The position numbers and the translations under genes are program-made. Of a stretch of DNA of 64,000 bases, positions 54,779 to 62,985 are shown piece by piece. Source of the stretch: Brevibacterium sp. XM4083 (GTDB lineage: Bacteria > Actinomycetota > Actinomycetes > Actinomycetales > Brevibacteriaceae); the NCBI RefSeq assembly GCF_006489205.2, contig NZ_VFYR02000003.1:365462-429461 (forward strand), in the 5' to 3' direction. The stretch's first letter is position 1. Each line of letters begins with the position of its first letter. The notes beneath the pieces were generated by a model. The model had not been told where the DNA came from, ran no database searches, and saw nothing but the letters and a program-made list of their open reading frames with translations.

Positions 54779-56458
54779 ATGGAACACGTCCCCGGCCCCG
54801 CCGATGACCCCTCATCAGGCCCACCGCACCGTCACGCCCAGCTGCCCGGCGGCGGCATGGACTACGATGCCGGGATCTCCCCGGCGATGGCCGAGGCCAA
54901 CGCCCTGCGTCACCGGCCGGGGTCGGTGTTCTGGATCTCGATCGCCGGCGTCGTCGCATTCACCCTGTGGGGCGTGATCTCACCTGAGGGCATGTCGACG
55001 ACGATGACGACGGCGATGAACGCGGTCGCCGCGAACGTCGGCTGGTCCTACCTCGTCGTCACCCTCGGCTGCATCGGCCTCCTCGTCTACCTCGGCTTCG
55101 GCCGCTTCGGTCGGGTCCGCCTCGGCGCCGAGGACGACCGTCCCGAGTTCAGCACGTGGGCGTGGCTGGCGATGATCCTCTCGGCGGTTATGGGCATCGG
55201 GCTCATCAGCTACGGCGTCGCCGAGCCGATCTCCCACTTCACGACACCCCCGCATGACCTCGCCGAGGCGGGCACCACGCAGGCGGCGGTCGTCGCCCTC
55301 CAGTACTCGTACTTCGACTGGGGTCCGCACGCGTGGGCGGTGTTCGGGGTCTTCGGGCTCGCGATCGCCTACTCGACGCACAAGCGCGGGAACACCGGGC
55401 TCATCTCCCCGATGCTCAAGCCGCTCTTCGGCAGCGCGATGGACCGGTGGCCGGGCAAGGTCGTCGACATCATGGCCGTCATCGCCACGCTCTTCGGGAC
55501 GACGACGTCGCTCGGCCTCGGCGCCTCCCAGATCTCCGAGGGCCTCAACCGGGTCTTCGGGATCCCCAACGAGCTCTTCGTCCAGATCATCATCATCCTC
55601 GGCATCACCGTCGTCTTCACCCTGTCGGCGCTGTCCGGGGTCAACAAGGGGATCAAGTTCCTCAGCCAGACGACGGCGGTGCTCTCGATCTTCCTCGGCC
55701 TCTTCGTCCTCATCGTCGGCCCGACGGGGTTCATCGGCAACCTCTTCTTCCGCTCGACCGGCCAGTACCTCGGCGAGTTCTTCACGACGAGCCTCCTGAC
55801 CCCGCTGGCCTCCGGGGATGTCGAGTGGTACCAGTTCTGGACGTACTTCATGATGGCGTGGTGGCTGAGCTGGGGCGCTTTCGTCGGGGTGTTCCTCGCG
55901 AAGATCTCGAAGGGCCGCACGGTCCGCGAGTTCGTCCTCGGCGTCATGGGAGTGCCGAGCCTCGTCTTCTTCGCGTGGTTCACCGTCTTCGGCGGCACCG
56001 CGATCAAACTCGATATGGACGGCAGCGGCGAGATCGGCCAGGCCGCGGCGGCCAACGTCAACTCCGCGTTCTTCGAGACGCTCGGGCAGCTGCCGTGGAC
56101 CGGTCTGACCTCGGTCATCGCGATCATCCTCGTCATCCTCTACTTCGTCTCCGGGGCGGATGCGAACACCTTCGTGCTCAGCATGCTCACCTCGCGCGGC
56201 ACGCTCGAACCGAGCCGCTGGGTGCTCACCGTGTGGGGCGTGCTCACGGGCACGACGGCGATGGTCCTCTTCTTCGCCGGCGGTCTTGCCGCCCTCCAGC
56301 AGGCGGCGATGCTCTCGGCCCTGCCGTTCGCCGTCATCGTCGCACTCCTCGGCATCTGCATCGTCAAGACCCTCCACGAGGACCACACCTTCGACGCCTA
56401 CCGCACGGTGCGGCGCCGGGATCTCGAGCAGCCGGTCGCCGTCGCCGACGAGACCTGA
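54779..56458 (+). CDS. BCCT-family betaine/choline/carnitine-type transporter
   Basis: A 559-residue, 12-helix transporter of the betaine-choline-carnitine family. Signatures: FSTWAWLAMILSAVMGIGLISYGVAEPISHF, DWGPHAWAVFGVFGLAIAYST, and FWTYFMMAWWLSWGAFVGVFLAKISKGRTVREFVLGV (tryptophan box). N- and C-terminal tails are short. ATG 54779 is chosen, GTGGAG lying 7 bases upstream; GTG 54767 is the alternative. It may import a trimethylammonium compound for the demethylation genes at 39-47 kb, or the quaternary substrate of the LLM cluster just upstream. Confidence 0.9.
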   Translation: MEHVPGPADDPSSGPPHRHAQLPGGGMDYDAGISPAMAEANALRHRPGSVFWISIAGVVAFTLWGVISPEGMSTTMTTAMNAVAANVGWSYLVVTLGCIGLLVYLGFGRFGRVRLGAEDDRPEFSTWAWLAMILSAVMGIGLISYGVAEPISHFTTPPHDLAEAGTTQAAVVALQYSYFDWGPHAWAVFGVFGLAIAYSTHKRGNTGLISPMLKPLFGSAMDRWPGKVVDIMAVIATLFGTTTSLGLGASQISEGLNRVFGIPNELFVQIIIILGITVVFTLSALSGVNKGIKFLSQTTAVLSIFLGLFVLIVGPTGFIGNLFFRSTGQYLGEFFTTSLLTPLASGDVEWYQFWTYFMMAWWLSWGAFVGVFLAKISKGRTVREFVLGVMGVPSLVFFAWFTVFGGTAIKLDMDGSGEIGQAAAANVNSAFFETLGQLPWTGLTSVIAIILVILYFVSGADANTFVLSMLTSRGTLEPSRWVLTVWGVLTGTTAMVLFFAGGLAALQQAAMLSALPFAVIVALLGICIVKTLHEDHTFDAYRTVRRRDLEQPVAVADET

Positions 56459-56494
56459 GATACCCAGCTCCCTGGCTCCCCAGCCACCGAGCCA

Positions 56495-56564
56495 CCGAGA
56501 CCGCCACTTCGCATCGAGACTGCCGGTGAGAACTGTCAGTCTCGGTGCGAAGTGGCGGTCTCGG
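56495..56564. repeat. 28-bp inverted repeat (long hairpin)
   Basis: Arms at 56495-56522 and 56537-56564 match over 28 bases with a single mismatch, loop 14 bases. It separates the convergent BCCT and M20 genes and should terminate both, but is much longer than a terminator needs. The core CACTTCGC is shared with the inverted repeat at 39.1 kb. Confidence 0.85.
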
Positions 56565-56587
56565 CGCTCAGTCGCCCTGCTCGGCGC

Positions 56588-57787
56588 TCAGTCGCCCGCC
56601 TCGTCGCGCAGCCGGGCGAAGGCGAGGTGGGCGAGCGCGGCGGCCTGATCGCCGAGCAGTCCGTCGTCGAACTGCACCCTCGGCGAATGGTTCGTCTCCG
56701 CGTCGGGGTCGATCCCGACCGGAGTCGCGCCGAGGAAGACGAAGGCACCGGGCACCCGCTCGAGCACGTAGGAGAAGTCCTCGGATCCCATCCGCGGATG
56801 GTCGAGGACCGTGACGCTCTCCTGCCCGAACAGCTCCCGCAGGCGTCCGAGGACGACGCCGGTCTCGCCCGGGTCGTTGACGGTGACGGGGAACCCGACC
56901 TCGAAGTCCACCGAGGCGGTGCACCGGTGCGCTCGGGCGATGCCTTCGGCCACCTCGGTGACCCGCTGCCTGAGCAGGGCGAGCGAGTCCGCGGAGAGGA
57001 AGCGGATCGAGGCGCCGAGTGACGCGGTGTCGGGGATGACGTTGTTCGCCGCCGACCCCTGCAGCTGGGTGACGGAGACGACGACGGGGTCGAAGATGTC
57101 GAAGGACCGGGTCGTCATCGTGTTGAGCGCCAGCGCGATCTCGGCGACCGCGGACACCGGGTCACGGGTCGCCTGCGGCTGGGAGCTGTGGCCCCCGGCG
57201 CCGTGGACGGTGATGTCGAGGTCGGCGAAGCCGGCCATGAGCGGACCGCCCCGGGTGGCGAAGCGGCCGCGGACGTCGGCTTCGACGTGGATGCCGTACG
57301 CGGCGACGACGGGTGCACCGGCCGCCTCGAGGACGCCTTCGGCGATCATCGGCTCCGCCCCGCCCTCGCTCTCCTCGGCCGGCTGGAACATGAAGATCAC
57401 GGAACCGGGCAGCTCGTCGCGGTGGGCGGCGAGCAGCCGGGCAGCACCGACGAGCCCGGCCGTGTGCATGTCGTGGCCGCACGCGTGCATCGACCCGTTC
57501 GTCGACGCGAAGTCGAGTCCGGTCTCCTCGGTCACCGGGAGGGCATCCATGTCCCCGCGCAGCAGCACCGCCGGTCCCGGGCGTCCGCCGCGCAAGACGG
57601 CGACCACCGAGGTGAGCGACTCCCCCGTCGTCACCTCGAGCCCCAGCCCCGCAAGGGCCCGGAGCACTTCGGCCTGCGTGAAGGGCAGCTGCGTGCCGAG
57701 CTCGGGGTGGGCATGGAGCGTGCGACGCAGGGTGACGAGATCGGGCAGGAGGTCGGTCGCCTCGGCGCGGAAGTCAGGGATCGTCAT
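56588..57787 (-). CDS. M20 family amidohydrolase (hippurate hydrolase type)
   Basis: A 399-residue zinc aminoacylase. Metal-site motifs: SMHACGHDMHTAGLVGAARLL, FQPAEESEGGAEPMI, then the dimerisation domain beginning DLDITVHGAGGHSSQP, and the C-terminal MGSEDFSYVLERVPGAFVFLG. These enzymes hydrolyse N-acyl amino acids or amide conjugates in the cytoplasm. The start ATG at 57787 is the only one matching family length. Divergent from the RibD-like gene. Confidence 0.92.
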   Translation of the reverse strand: MTIPDFRAEATDLLPDLVTLRRTLHAHPELGTQLPFTQAEVLRALAGLGLEVTTGESLTSVVAVLRGGRPGPAVLLRGDMDALPVTEETGLDFASTNGSMHACGHDMHTAGLVGAARLLAAHRDELPGSVIFMFQPAEESEGGAEPMIAEGVLEAAGAPVVAAYGIHVEADVRGRFATRGGPLMAGFADLDITVHGAGGHSSQPQATRDPVSAVAEIALALNTMTTRSFDIFDPVVVSVTQLQGSAANNVIPDTASLGASIRFLSADSLALLRQRVTEVAEGIARAHRCTASVDFEVGFPVTVNDPGETGVVLGRLRELFGQESVTVLDHPRMGSEDFSYVLERVPGAFVFLGATPVGIDPDAETNHSPRVQFDDGLLGDQAAALAHLAFARLRDEAGD

Positions 57788-57901
57788 GGTCCCGATCCTA
57801 GCCGGGCCGCACGACACCGTCGCCGGGGTGAGCACTGCCCCTTTACGCCCGCTCACCGGGTGCGTAGCGTGATGGGCACACGCCCGACGAAGGAGCCCAC
57901 C

Positions 57902-58468
57902 GTGCGCATCATCATCACGCAGAACGTCACCCTCGACGGTCGGGTCGAGATGCTCGACGACTGGTTCGACCCGCAGGCCCAGGACGACGAGCTCGTCGCC
58001 GAGCTGATGGCGCAGTCCGCGCGTGAGCAGATCCTCCTGCTCGGCCGGCAGACGTTCGAGGACTTCCGCGGCTACTGGCCGCAGCAGACCGACGACACGA
58101 CGGGCATCGCCGCGCATCTTGAGAAGGTGCGCAAGGTCGTCGTCTCCTCGACGCTGACCGAACCTGCATGGACGAACACGGAGATCATCACCGAGCCCCT
58201 CCTCGAGGTCGCGGCGCTGCGCTCCCAACCGGGCCTCGACGTCATCATCACCGGCAGCATCACGCTCGCCCACGAGCTCATCGCCGCCGGTCTCGTCGAC
58301 GAGTACCGGATGTTCGTCCACCCCGTGTGGCAGGGGCGCGGACGCGGCTTCTTCCCCGACGGCCACCCGCAGCCGCAGCTCTCGCTGCTCGACTCCCGGC
58401 CCTTCCATCGCAGCGGCGTCGTCTACTCCTCCTACGCCCCGACCGGAGAGGTCCCCACGAGCCTGTGA
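57902..58468 (+). CDS. RibD C-terminal-like dihydrofolate reductase family protein
   Basis: A 188-residue stand-alone RibD-C/DHFR-like protein: VRIIITQNVTLDGRVE at the start, ILLLGRQTFEDFRGYWP, KVVVSSTLTEPAW, DVIITGSITLAHELIAAGLVDEYRMFVHPVWQGRGRGFFPDG. GTG 57902 has AAGGAG 6 bases upstream. Paralogue of the protein at 22.9-23.4 kb with the same motif order. Substrate unknown. Downstream, 58501-58530, two GCCGAGGCGG motifs occur 20 bases apart in non-coding DNA. Confidence 0.82.
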   Translation: MRIIITQNVTLDGRVEMLDDWFDPQAQDDELVAELMAQSAREQILLLGRQTFEDFRGYWPQQTDDTTGIAAHLEKVRKVVVSSTLTEPAWTNTEIITEPLLEVAALRSQPGLDVIITGSITLAHELIAAGLVDEYRMFVHPVWQGRGRGFFPDGHPQPQLSLLDSRPFHRSGVVYSSYAPTGEVPTSL

Positions 58469-58543
58469 CCCGGGCCCATCCCGTGATCACGCCGTTCCCC
58501 GCCGAGGCGGTCGCGGGCCCGCCGAGGCGGTGCTGAGCCGGAC

Positions 58544-58912
58544 TCAGGCCGTCCCGAACATCACCTTCCGACCATCCGGGTCGGCGACCGTGACGACGAC
58601 ATCGTCGAGCGCGACCGGGATGATCCCGGCCGCGTCGAGGCGGTCGAGGAACGCCGCGCGGTCTGCGATGCGGAAGTAGAGGTGGGTGAGGTTCGAGTCC
58701 GGGTTCGGCGGCGTCGTGTAGTCGGCGAACGCCTCGGCGTCGTGGAGGGCGAGCTGGATTCCGTCGACGTCGATGAGATGGTACGTATAGTCCTCGTCCC
58801 CGGCTGGGGTGAGAGCGAGTCCCGCGATGTCGCGGTAGAAGGCCGCCGTGGTCTCAACATCCGCGCAGGTGAGGAACACTCCGCGGAACTGGGTCTCCGT
58901 GGGTTCGGTCAT
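58544..58912 (-). CDS. VOC superfamily (glyoxalase/bleomycin-resistance-like) protein
   Basis: A 122-residue single VOC module: GVFLTCADVETTAAFYRDIAGLALTP, YTYHLIDVDGIQLALHD, THLYFRIADRAAFLDRLDAAGI, and VTVADPDGRKVMFG. Metal ligands are not obvious, since the usual first His is absent (FLTCAD), so it may bind rather than transform its ligand. Monocistronic and convergent with the RibD-like gene. Confidence 0.85.
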   Translation of the reverse strand: MTEPTETQFRGVFLTCADVETTAAFYRDIAGLALTPAGDEDYTYHLIDVDGIQLALHDAEAFADYTTPPNPDSNLTHLYFRIADRAAFLDRLDAAGIIPVALDDVVVTVADPDGRKVMFGTA

Positions 58913-59026
58913 GTCCGCAGTCTAGCTGCGCAGTCACCGCGCGCCCAGGCTGTGACCGCCTGCGCACAGGCCGCACTGATCCCGGCCTGTTAGCGTGGTG
59001 GGCTGAATCGATTCGCAGGAGTGATT

Positions 59027-59776
59027 GTGGTCAAGTCCAAGTGGTGGGTGGGACTCGCCGTATCCGTCTCCGTCGTCGCGCTCGCCGGCTGCGGGACCAG
59101 CGGCGACGACTCGTCGGCCGCTCCGACGACCCCGGCCGCCGAGCAGAGCGACACCGGAGCGCCGAACACCGACGACATCCCCGACGTCGTCGCCGAGGTC
59201 AACGGTGAGCAGATCACGAAGGACGAGTTCGTCCCCCTCTACGAAACCCAGTACGGGCAGATGATGATGGCCGCGCAGCAGGGCGGACAGCCCGTCGACG
59301 AGGCCGCACTCAAGCAGCAGACCGCCGACAACCTCGTGAGCACCGAGCTGCTCAGGCAGGAAGCCGACAAGCGCGGCATCGAGGTCACCGACGACGATGT
59401 CGCCACCGCTCTCGACGAGACCGCCCAGGCCTCGCAGATGAGCACCGAGGAGTTCCTCTCGGCGATGAACGACCAGGGCATGGACGAAGCGCGGGTGAAT
59501 GAGGAGATGAGGACCCAGCTGAAGATCGAGGGCCTCATCGCCGACGAGTTCGGAGAGTTCGACGTCACCGACGAGGAGGTCGGGGCGGCCTACCAGCAGG
59601 CGAAGGACCAGCAGGAGCAGATGGCCGCGCAGACCGGTCAGGAGGCGCAGGTGCCCTCGATCGAGGAGATGCGCCCGCAGCTCGAGGAGCAGGTGAGGAG
59701 TGACAAGGCCAACGAGGCGACCCAGAAGTACGCCGGGGAGCTCCAGGACCAGGGCGACGTGACGATCAACCTCTGA
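59027..59776 (+). CDS. SurA N-terminal-like chaperone lipoprotein
   Basis: A 249-residue secreted lipoprotein: signal peptide KSKWWVGLAVSVSVVALAGC with lipobox LAGC, a Ser/Thr/Ala/Pro-rich linker, then a helical SurA-N/trigger-factor-like domain (DVVAEVNGEQITKDEFVPLYETQY, TADNLVSTELLRQEADKRGIEVTDDDV). No parvulin isomerase domain follows, so it is probably a holdase-type chaperone for exported proteins. GTG 59027 is chosen, GGAG ending 5 bases upstream; GTG 59021 overlaps that site. Monocistronic. Confidence 0.82.
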   Translation: MVKSKWWVGLAVSVSVVALAGCGTSGDDSSAAPTTPAAEQSDTGAPNTDDIPDVVAEVNGEQITKDEFVPLYETQYGQMMMAAQQGGQPVDEAALKQQTADNLVSTELLRQEADKRGIEVTDDDVATALDETAQASQMSTEEFLSAMNDQGMDEARVNEEMRTQLKIEGLIADEFGEFDVTDEEVGAAYQQAKDQQEQMAAQTGQEAQVPSIEEMRPQLEEQVRSDKANEATQKYAGELQDQGDVTINL

Positions 59777-60114
59777 GGCCGCTCGGGACACCCCGCCCTG
59801 TCGCTTGCGCGGAAACGCCTCTTGTCACCGTCGACCGGGGACTGCGGAATCCGCGCGCACAAGGCCACCTGAGGACAACCTCGGCGAGGATGCCCGACAC
59901 ACCGCGGATCACGGGCATCGTGGCGTTTTCAACTACCTGCCCGTAGGTCACGGATTCCAACGATTCTGGGGAATGTCTTTCAGGATCTCGCAAAATCGGT
60001 GAGAGGCCTCTAGTCTGTATGGGACGAACGCGGTTCTCGGGAACCGCTGGCAGCAATCCGCTTCCCCCGCCGACGTCGGCGACCGGGGATGCGGCGCAGA
60101 CGAAAAGGGTCCTC
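59777..60114. promoter_or_regulatory. Intergenic region with structured leader before the OxlT-like gene
   Basis: A 338-base gap without a convincing gene. The AT-richer part (59920-60010) should hold the promoter; TAGTCTGTAT near 60011-60020 is a possible -10 region. The leader then has a 7-bp hairpin GCGGTTC/GAACCGC (60030-60047, loop TCGG) and a 14-bp palindrome CGCCGACGTCGGCG (60068-60081). No known riboswitch was recognised. Confidence 0.5.
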
Positions 60115-61488
60115 ATGGCTTCCGTACTCTCCCGCTCGGCGATCATCGCGCCGATGGACTTCAACCGCTGGCTGATGCCGCCGGCAGCGCTGGCGATCCA
60201 CCTGTGCATCGGCCAGGTCTACGCATTCAGCGTCTTCAAGATCCCGTTCATGTCGCGCTTCGACGCCGGTGAGATCTCGATCGGCTGGATCTTCTCGATC
60301 GCGATCCTCATGCTCGGCATCTCCTCGGCGATCTTCGGCACCTGGGTCGAGAAGGCCGGTCCCCGCGCCTCGATGGTCGCGGCCGGCTCGTGCTGGGTCG
60401 GCGGCTTCCTCATCGCCACCCTCGGCATCATGACCGGCCAGCTGTGGCTCGTCTACTTCGGCTACGGCTTCGTCGGCGGCATCGGACTGGGCATCGGCTA
60501 CATCTCCCCGGTCTCGACCCTGATGAAGTGGTTCCCGGACCGCCCGGGCCTCGCCACGGGACTGGCCATCATGGGCTTCGGCGGCGGTGCGCTCATCGCC
60601 AGCCCGATGTCGAACGCGCTCATGTCCTTCTACGGCGGCGGCTCCGAGCCGCAGAACCTCGTCGCCGGCCTCGCCCCGACGTTCCTCACCCTCGCCGTCG
60701 TCTACGCCGTCGTCATCGCCGCCGGCGCCTACGTCATCCGCGTGCCGCACCCGGACTGGAAGCCCGAGGGCTTCGACCCCTCGACGATCAAGGCGAAGCC
60801 CCTGCAGACGACGGGCAACGTCTCAGCGAAGAACGCGATCCGCACCCCGCAGTTCTGGCTGCTGTGGATCGTCCTCTTCCTCAACGTCACCGCCGGCATC
60901 GGCATCCTCGAGAACGCCGCCCCGATGATCCAGGCCTACTTCGGCATCACCGCGGCCGCGGCCGCCGGCTTCGTCGGCCTGCTCTCGATCGGCAACATGG
61001 CCGGTCGCTTCGTGTGGTCGACGACCTCGGACTACCTGGGCCGGAAGAACAACTACATGATCTACCTCGGGGGCGGCGCGCTCCTCTACCTCGTCGTCGC
61101 GCTCTTCGGCGGTGGGTCGATCGTCCTCTTCGTCGTCGCGACCCTGCTCATCATCTCCTTCTACGGCGGCGGCTTCGCGACGATCCCCGCCTACCTCCGC
61201 GACCTCTTCGGGGTCTACCAGGTCGGTGCGATCCACGGTCGCCTGCTCACCGCGTGGTCGGCCGCCGGTGTGGCCGGACCGCTCATCGTCAACTCGGTCG
61301 TCGAGGCCGGTGACAAGGCCGGCAAGACCGGTCCCGAGCTCTACACGCCGGGCATGTTCATCATGGTCGGGGCGCTGGCGATCGGCTTCGTCGCCAACCT
61401 CCTCGTCCGCCCGGTCAACGACAAGTACCTCGAACCGGAGACGAGCGGCGCGAACCCGTCGACGGCGACCGCCCCGAAGAACGACTGA
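60115..61488 (+). CDS. OFA-type MFS carrier (oxalate/formate antiporter-like)
   Basis: A 457-residue, 12-helix major facilitator of the oxalate:formate antiporter family: RWLMPPAALAIHLCIGQVYAFSVF at the start, then IGWIFSIAILMLGISSAIFGTWVEKAGPRASM, GIGLGIGYISPVSTLMKWFPDRPGLATGLAIMGFGGGALI, and YGGGFATIPAYLRDLFGVYQVGAIHGRLLTAWSAAGVAGP. AAAAGGG sits 5 bases before ATG 60115. It exchanges or imports small mono- or dicarboxylates. A tiny membrane protein follows 36 bases later. Confidence 0.9.
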   Translation: MASVLSRSAIIAPMDFNRWLMPPAALAIHLCIGQVYAFSVFKIPFMSRFDAGEISIGWIFSIAILMLGISSAIFGTWVEKAGPRASMVAAGSCWVGGFLIATLGIMTGQLWLVYFGYGFVGGIGLGIGYISPVSTLMKWFPDRPGLATGLAIMGFGGGALIASPMSNALMSFYGGGSEPQNLVAGLAPTFLTLAVVYAVVIAAGAYVIRVPHPDWKPEGFDPSTIKAKPLQTTGNVSAKNAIRTPQFWLLWIVLFLNVTAGIGILENAAPMIQAYFGITAAAAAGFVGLLSIGNMAGRFVWSTTSDYLGRKNNYMIYLGGGALLYLVVALFGGGSIVLFVVATLLIISFYGGGFATIPAYLRDLFGVYQVGAIHGRLLTAWSAAGVAGPLIVNSVVEAGDKAGKTGPELYTPGMFIMVGALAIGFVANLLVRPVNDKYLEPETSGANPSTATAPKND

Positions 61489-61524
61489 CCCCGACACAAC
61501 GACTGAAGGAAGGACTAGAGACTC

Positions 61525-61695
61525 ATGAGCGCACCAGAATCGTGGTCATCGGTTCCCGCTGAGGGCTCCCCGCAGTCGCCCACGGGCGGCGCATACAAGG
61601 TCATCGGCACCGGCCTCACCGTCGTCGTCGTCGGCGGCCTCGCCTGGGGGCTGACCCTCACCGTCATCAGGGCGGTCGCGATCTTCACCGGCTGA
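61525..61695 (+). CDS. MFS transporter small subunit (56 residues)
   Basis: A 56-residue protein with one transmembrane helix: a polar, Ser/Pro-rich N-terminus (about 22 residues), then AYKVIGTGLTVVVVGGLAWGLTLTVI and a short tail ending FTG. A GAAGGAAGGA ribosome site lies about 11 bases upstream. Short single-helix partners of this type accompany OxlT-like MFS carriers in other bacteria; a terminator follows directly. It probably assists folding or activity of the carrier. The annotation rests on size, position and helix pattern. Confidence 0.75.
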   Translation: MSAPESWSSVPAEGSPQSPTGGAYKVIGTGLTVVVVGGLAWGLTLTVIRAVAIFTG

Positions 61696-61721
61696 TGCCG
61701 GCAGCACACCCCCACTCACAG

Positions 61722-61760
61722 GCGGCCCCGCCCCGGATCCAGCGTCCGCGGCGGGGCCGC
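61722..61760 (+). terminator. Hairpin terminator after the MFS pair
   Basis: Perfect 11-bp arms GCGGCCCCGCC (61722-61732) and GGCGGGGCCGC (61750-61760) with a 17-base loop, 27 bases after the small-subunit stop and before the marR promoter. Confidence 0.75.
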
Positions 61761-61803
61761 TGTCGCATTCATCGTGACGGGGTGCGACACCTCTTGCAGT
61801 CCA

Positions 61804-61824
61804 TTAACTTAAGTGCTTAACTTA
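61804..61824 (+). promoter_or_regulatory. MarR operator overlapping the marR promoter
   Basis: TTAACTTA is repeated at 61804-61811 and 61817-61824 (13-base period), and TTAAGTGCTTAA (61809-61820) is a perfect inverted repeat between them. The site ends 5 bases before the marR ATG at 61830, so the protein probably represses its own transcription. Confidence 0.65.
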
Positions 61825-61829
61825 GTGCC

Positions 61830-62255
61830 ATGGACCTCGCCTTCGAACTCCACGATCTCGTGCGCACCCTCGACCGGTGGGCCGAGCGGATCCTCGCCCC
61901 CGAGGGCCTCACCTACAACCAGTACGTCGCCCTCGTCATCCTCGGTCAGCATCCCGGCATCACCGGACGGACCCTGGCGACATCCCTCGGCGTCACCGAG
62001 GCGGCCGGATCGGGCATCGTCAAGGCCCTCCTCGGCGCCGGCTTCGTCGACAACCAGGCGGCCAAGGGCTCGGGCAATCGGCGGGAACTCCACCTCACCG
62101 AGGCGGGAGCGGAGAAGGCCGACCACTGCGGTCGCCTGCTCGGGACCTCCCTCGACGACAACGCCCGCGCGATCGGACTCGACCCGGAGCGCCTCGCGCT
62201 CACGATCCGCAGCCTCCACGACGAGGTCCGCACGGTCCGCCACCCCGACGGCTGA
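61830..62255 (+). CDS. MarR-family transcriptional regulator
   Basis: A 141-residue MarR-type winged-helix protein: DRWAERILAPEGLTYNQYVALVILGQHPGITGRTLATSLGVTEAAGSGIVKALLGAGFVDNQ, then the wing KGSGNRRELHLTEAG and a dimerisation helix. No ribosome site precedes the ATG, which lies just after the operator, so the mRNA may be leaderless. It is followed by a DUF998 membrane protein that it may control. Confidence 0.88.
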   Translation: MDLAFELHDLVRTLDRWAERILAPEGLTYNQYVALVILGQHPGITGRTLATSLGVTEAAGSGIVKALLGAGFVDNQAAKGSGNRRELHLTEAGAEKADHCGRLLGTSLDDNARAIGLDPERLALTIRSLHDEVRTVRHPDG

Positions 62256-62283
62256 CCGGACCCACCTCCCCCACCCGCACGCC

Positions 62284-62321
62284 GAACCTCAGCACAGCGA
62301 ACCTCACCACCCCGAACCTCA
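62284..62321. repeat. Three GAACCTCA units at 15-base period
   Basis: GAACCTCA at 62284-62291, 62299-62306 and 62314-62321, exactly 15 bases apart, in the 75-base gap between marR and the DUF998 gene; the last one overlaps the ribosome site. Possible binding array or slipped-strand duplication. Confidence 0.55.
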
Positions 62322-62330
62322 GGAGCACCC

Positions 62331-62939
62331 ATGGCACTGTCCCTCGCCCTTCTCGCGCTCGTCTTCGGCCTCGCCCGCCTCGGCGTCTTCATCGCCCTCC
62401 ACCTCGTGCCCAGCGACTACACGATCGTCGGCCATGCCGTCAGCGACTACGCGGTCGGTCCGACCAGGCGGCTGAGCAGCGTGATGACGTGGCTGACCGC
62501 GATCTTCTGGGCCCTGCTCGCCGCCGCGGTGGCCACCGGCGTCCCCGACTGGTCGGACGCCACCGGCATCGTCATCGCCCTCATCGTCCTCGCCGTGATC
62601 TTCGCCGTCCTCCCGTTCGCCCCGACGACGCTCGAGGGTGAGGCGCCCACGCTCATCGGCCGGCTCCACTATCTGCTCGCGATCGCATGGTTCGCCATCA
62701 GCTACGCGTGCATGGGCAACTTCTCGCGCTTCTTCGCCGGCACCGGACCGGCCTGGCTCGGCACCACCCTGACCGTCATCGGGTGGATCGCCGCGCTCTC
62801 CCTGGCCATCAGCGTGCTCGTCCTCATCGTCAAGCGCCTGCGGCCGAAGGTCTTCGGCATCTCCGAGCGGATCTTCATCCTCTCCGTCAGCGTCTTCTAC
62901 TGCCTCGTCGCCCTCGGGCTCGCGCTGCTGGCCGTGTGA
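62331..62939 (+). CDS. DUF998 membrane protein
   Basis: A 202-residue protein with about six hydrophobic helices and the motif LVPSDYTIVGHAVSDYAVGP near residues 25-45, typical of DUF998 (polar SDY segment at the membrane face). Function unknown in this family. AGGAG lies 6 bases before the ATG. Same strand as marR and probably co-transcribed with it. Confidence 0.78.
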   Translation: MALSLALLALVFGLARLGVFIALHLVPSDYTIVGHAVSDYAVGPTRRLSSVMTWLTAIFWALLAAAVATGVPDWSDATGIVIALIVLAVIFAVLPFAPTTLEGEAPTLIGRLHYLLAIAWFAISYACMGNFSRFFAGTGPAWLGTTLTVIGWIAALSLAISVLVLIVKRLRPKVFGISERIFILSVSVFYCLVALGLALLAV

Positions 62940-62973
62940 GCGCCGCGAGCGACGTCCGCTGGGCCGCGAGGCG

Positions 62974-62979
62974 TACACT
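62974..62979 (+). promoter_or_regulatory. -10 box of a leaderless TVP38-type gene
   Basis: TACACT lies 6 bases upstream of the GTG at 62986, which would then be the first transcribed base. There is no ribosome site in between. Confidence 0.45.
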
Positions 62980-62985
62980 CGACCC

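Noticed and set aside
62284..62321. CRISPR-like or origin iteron array
   Set aside because: Only three 8-base units with 7-base spacers; no cas or replication gene nearby.
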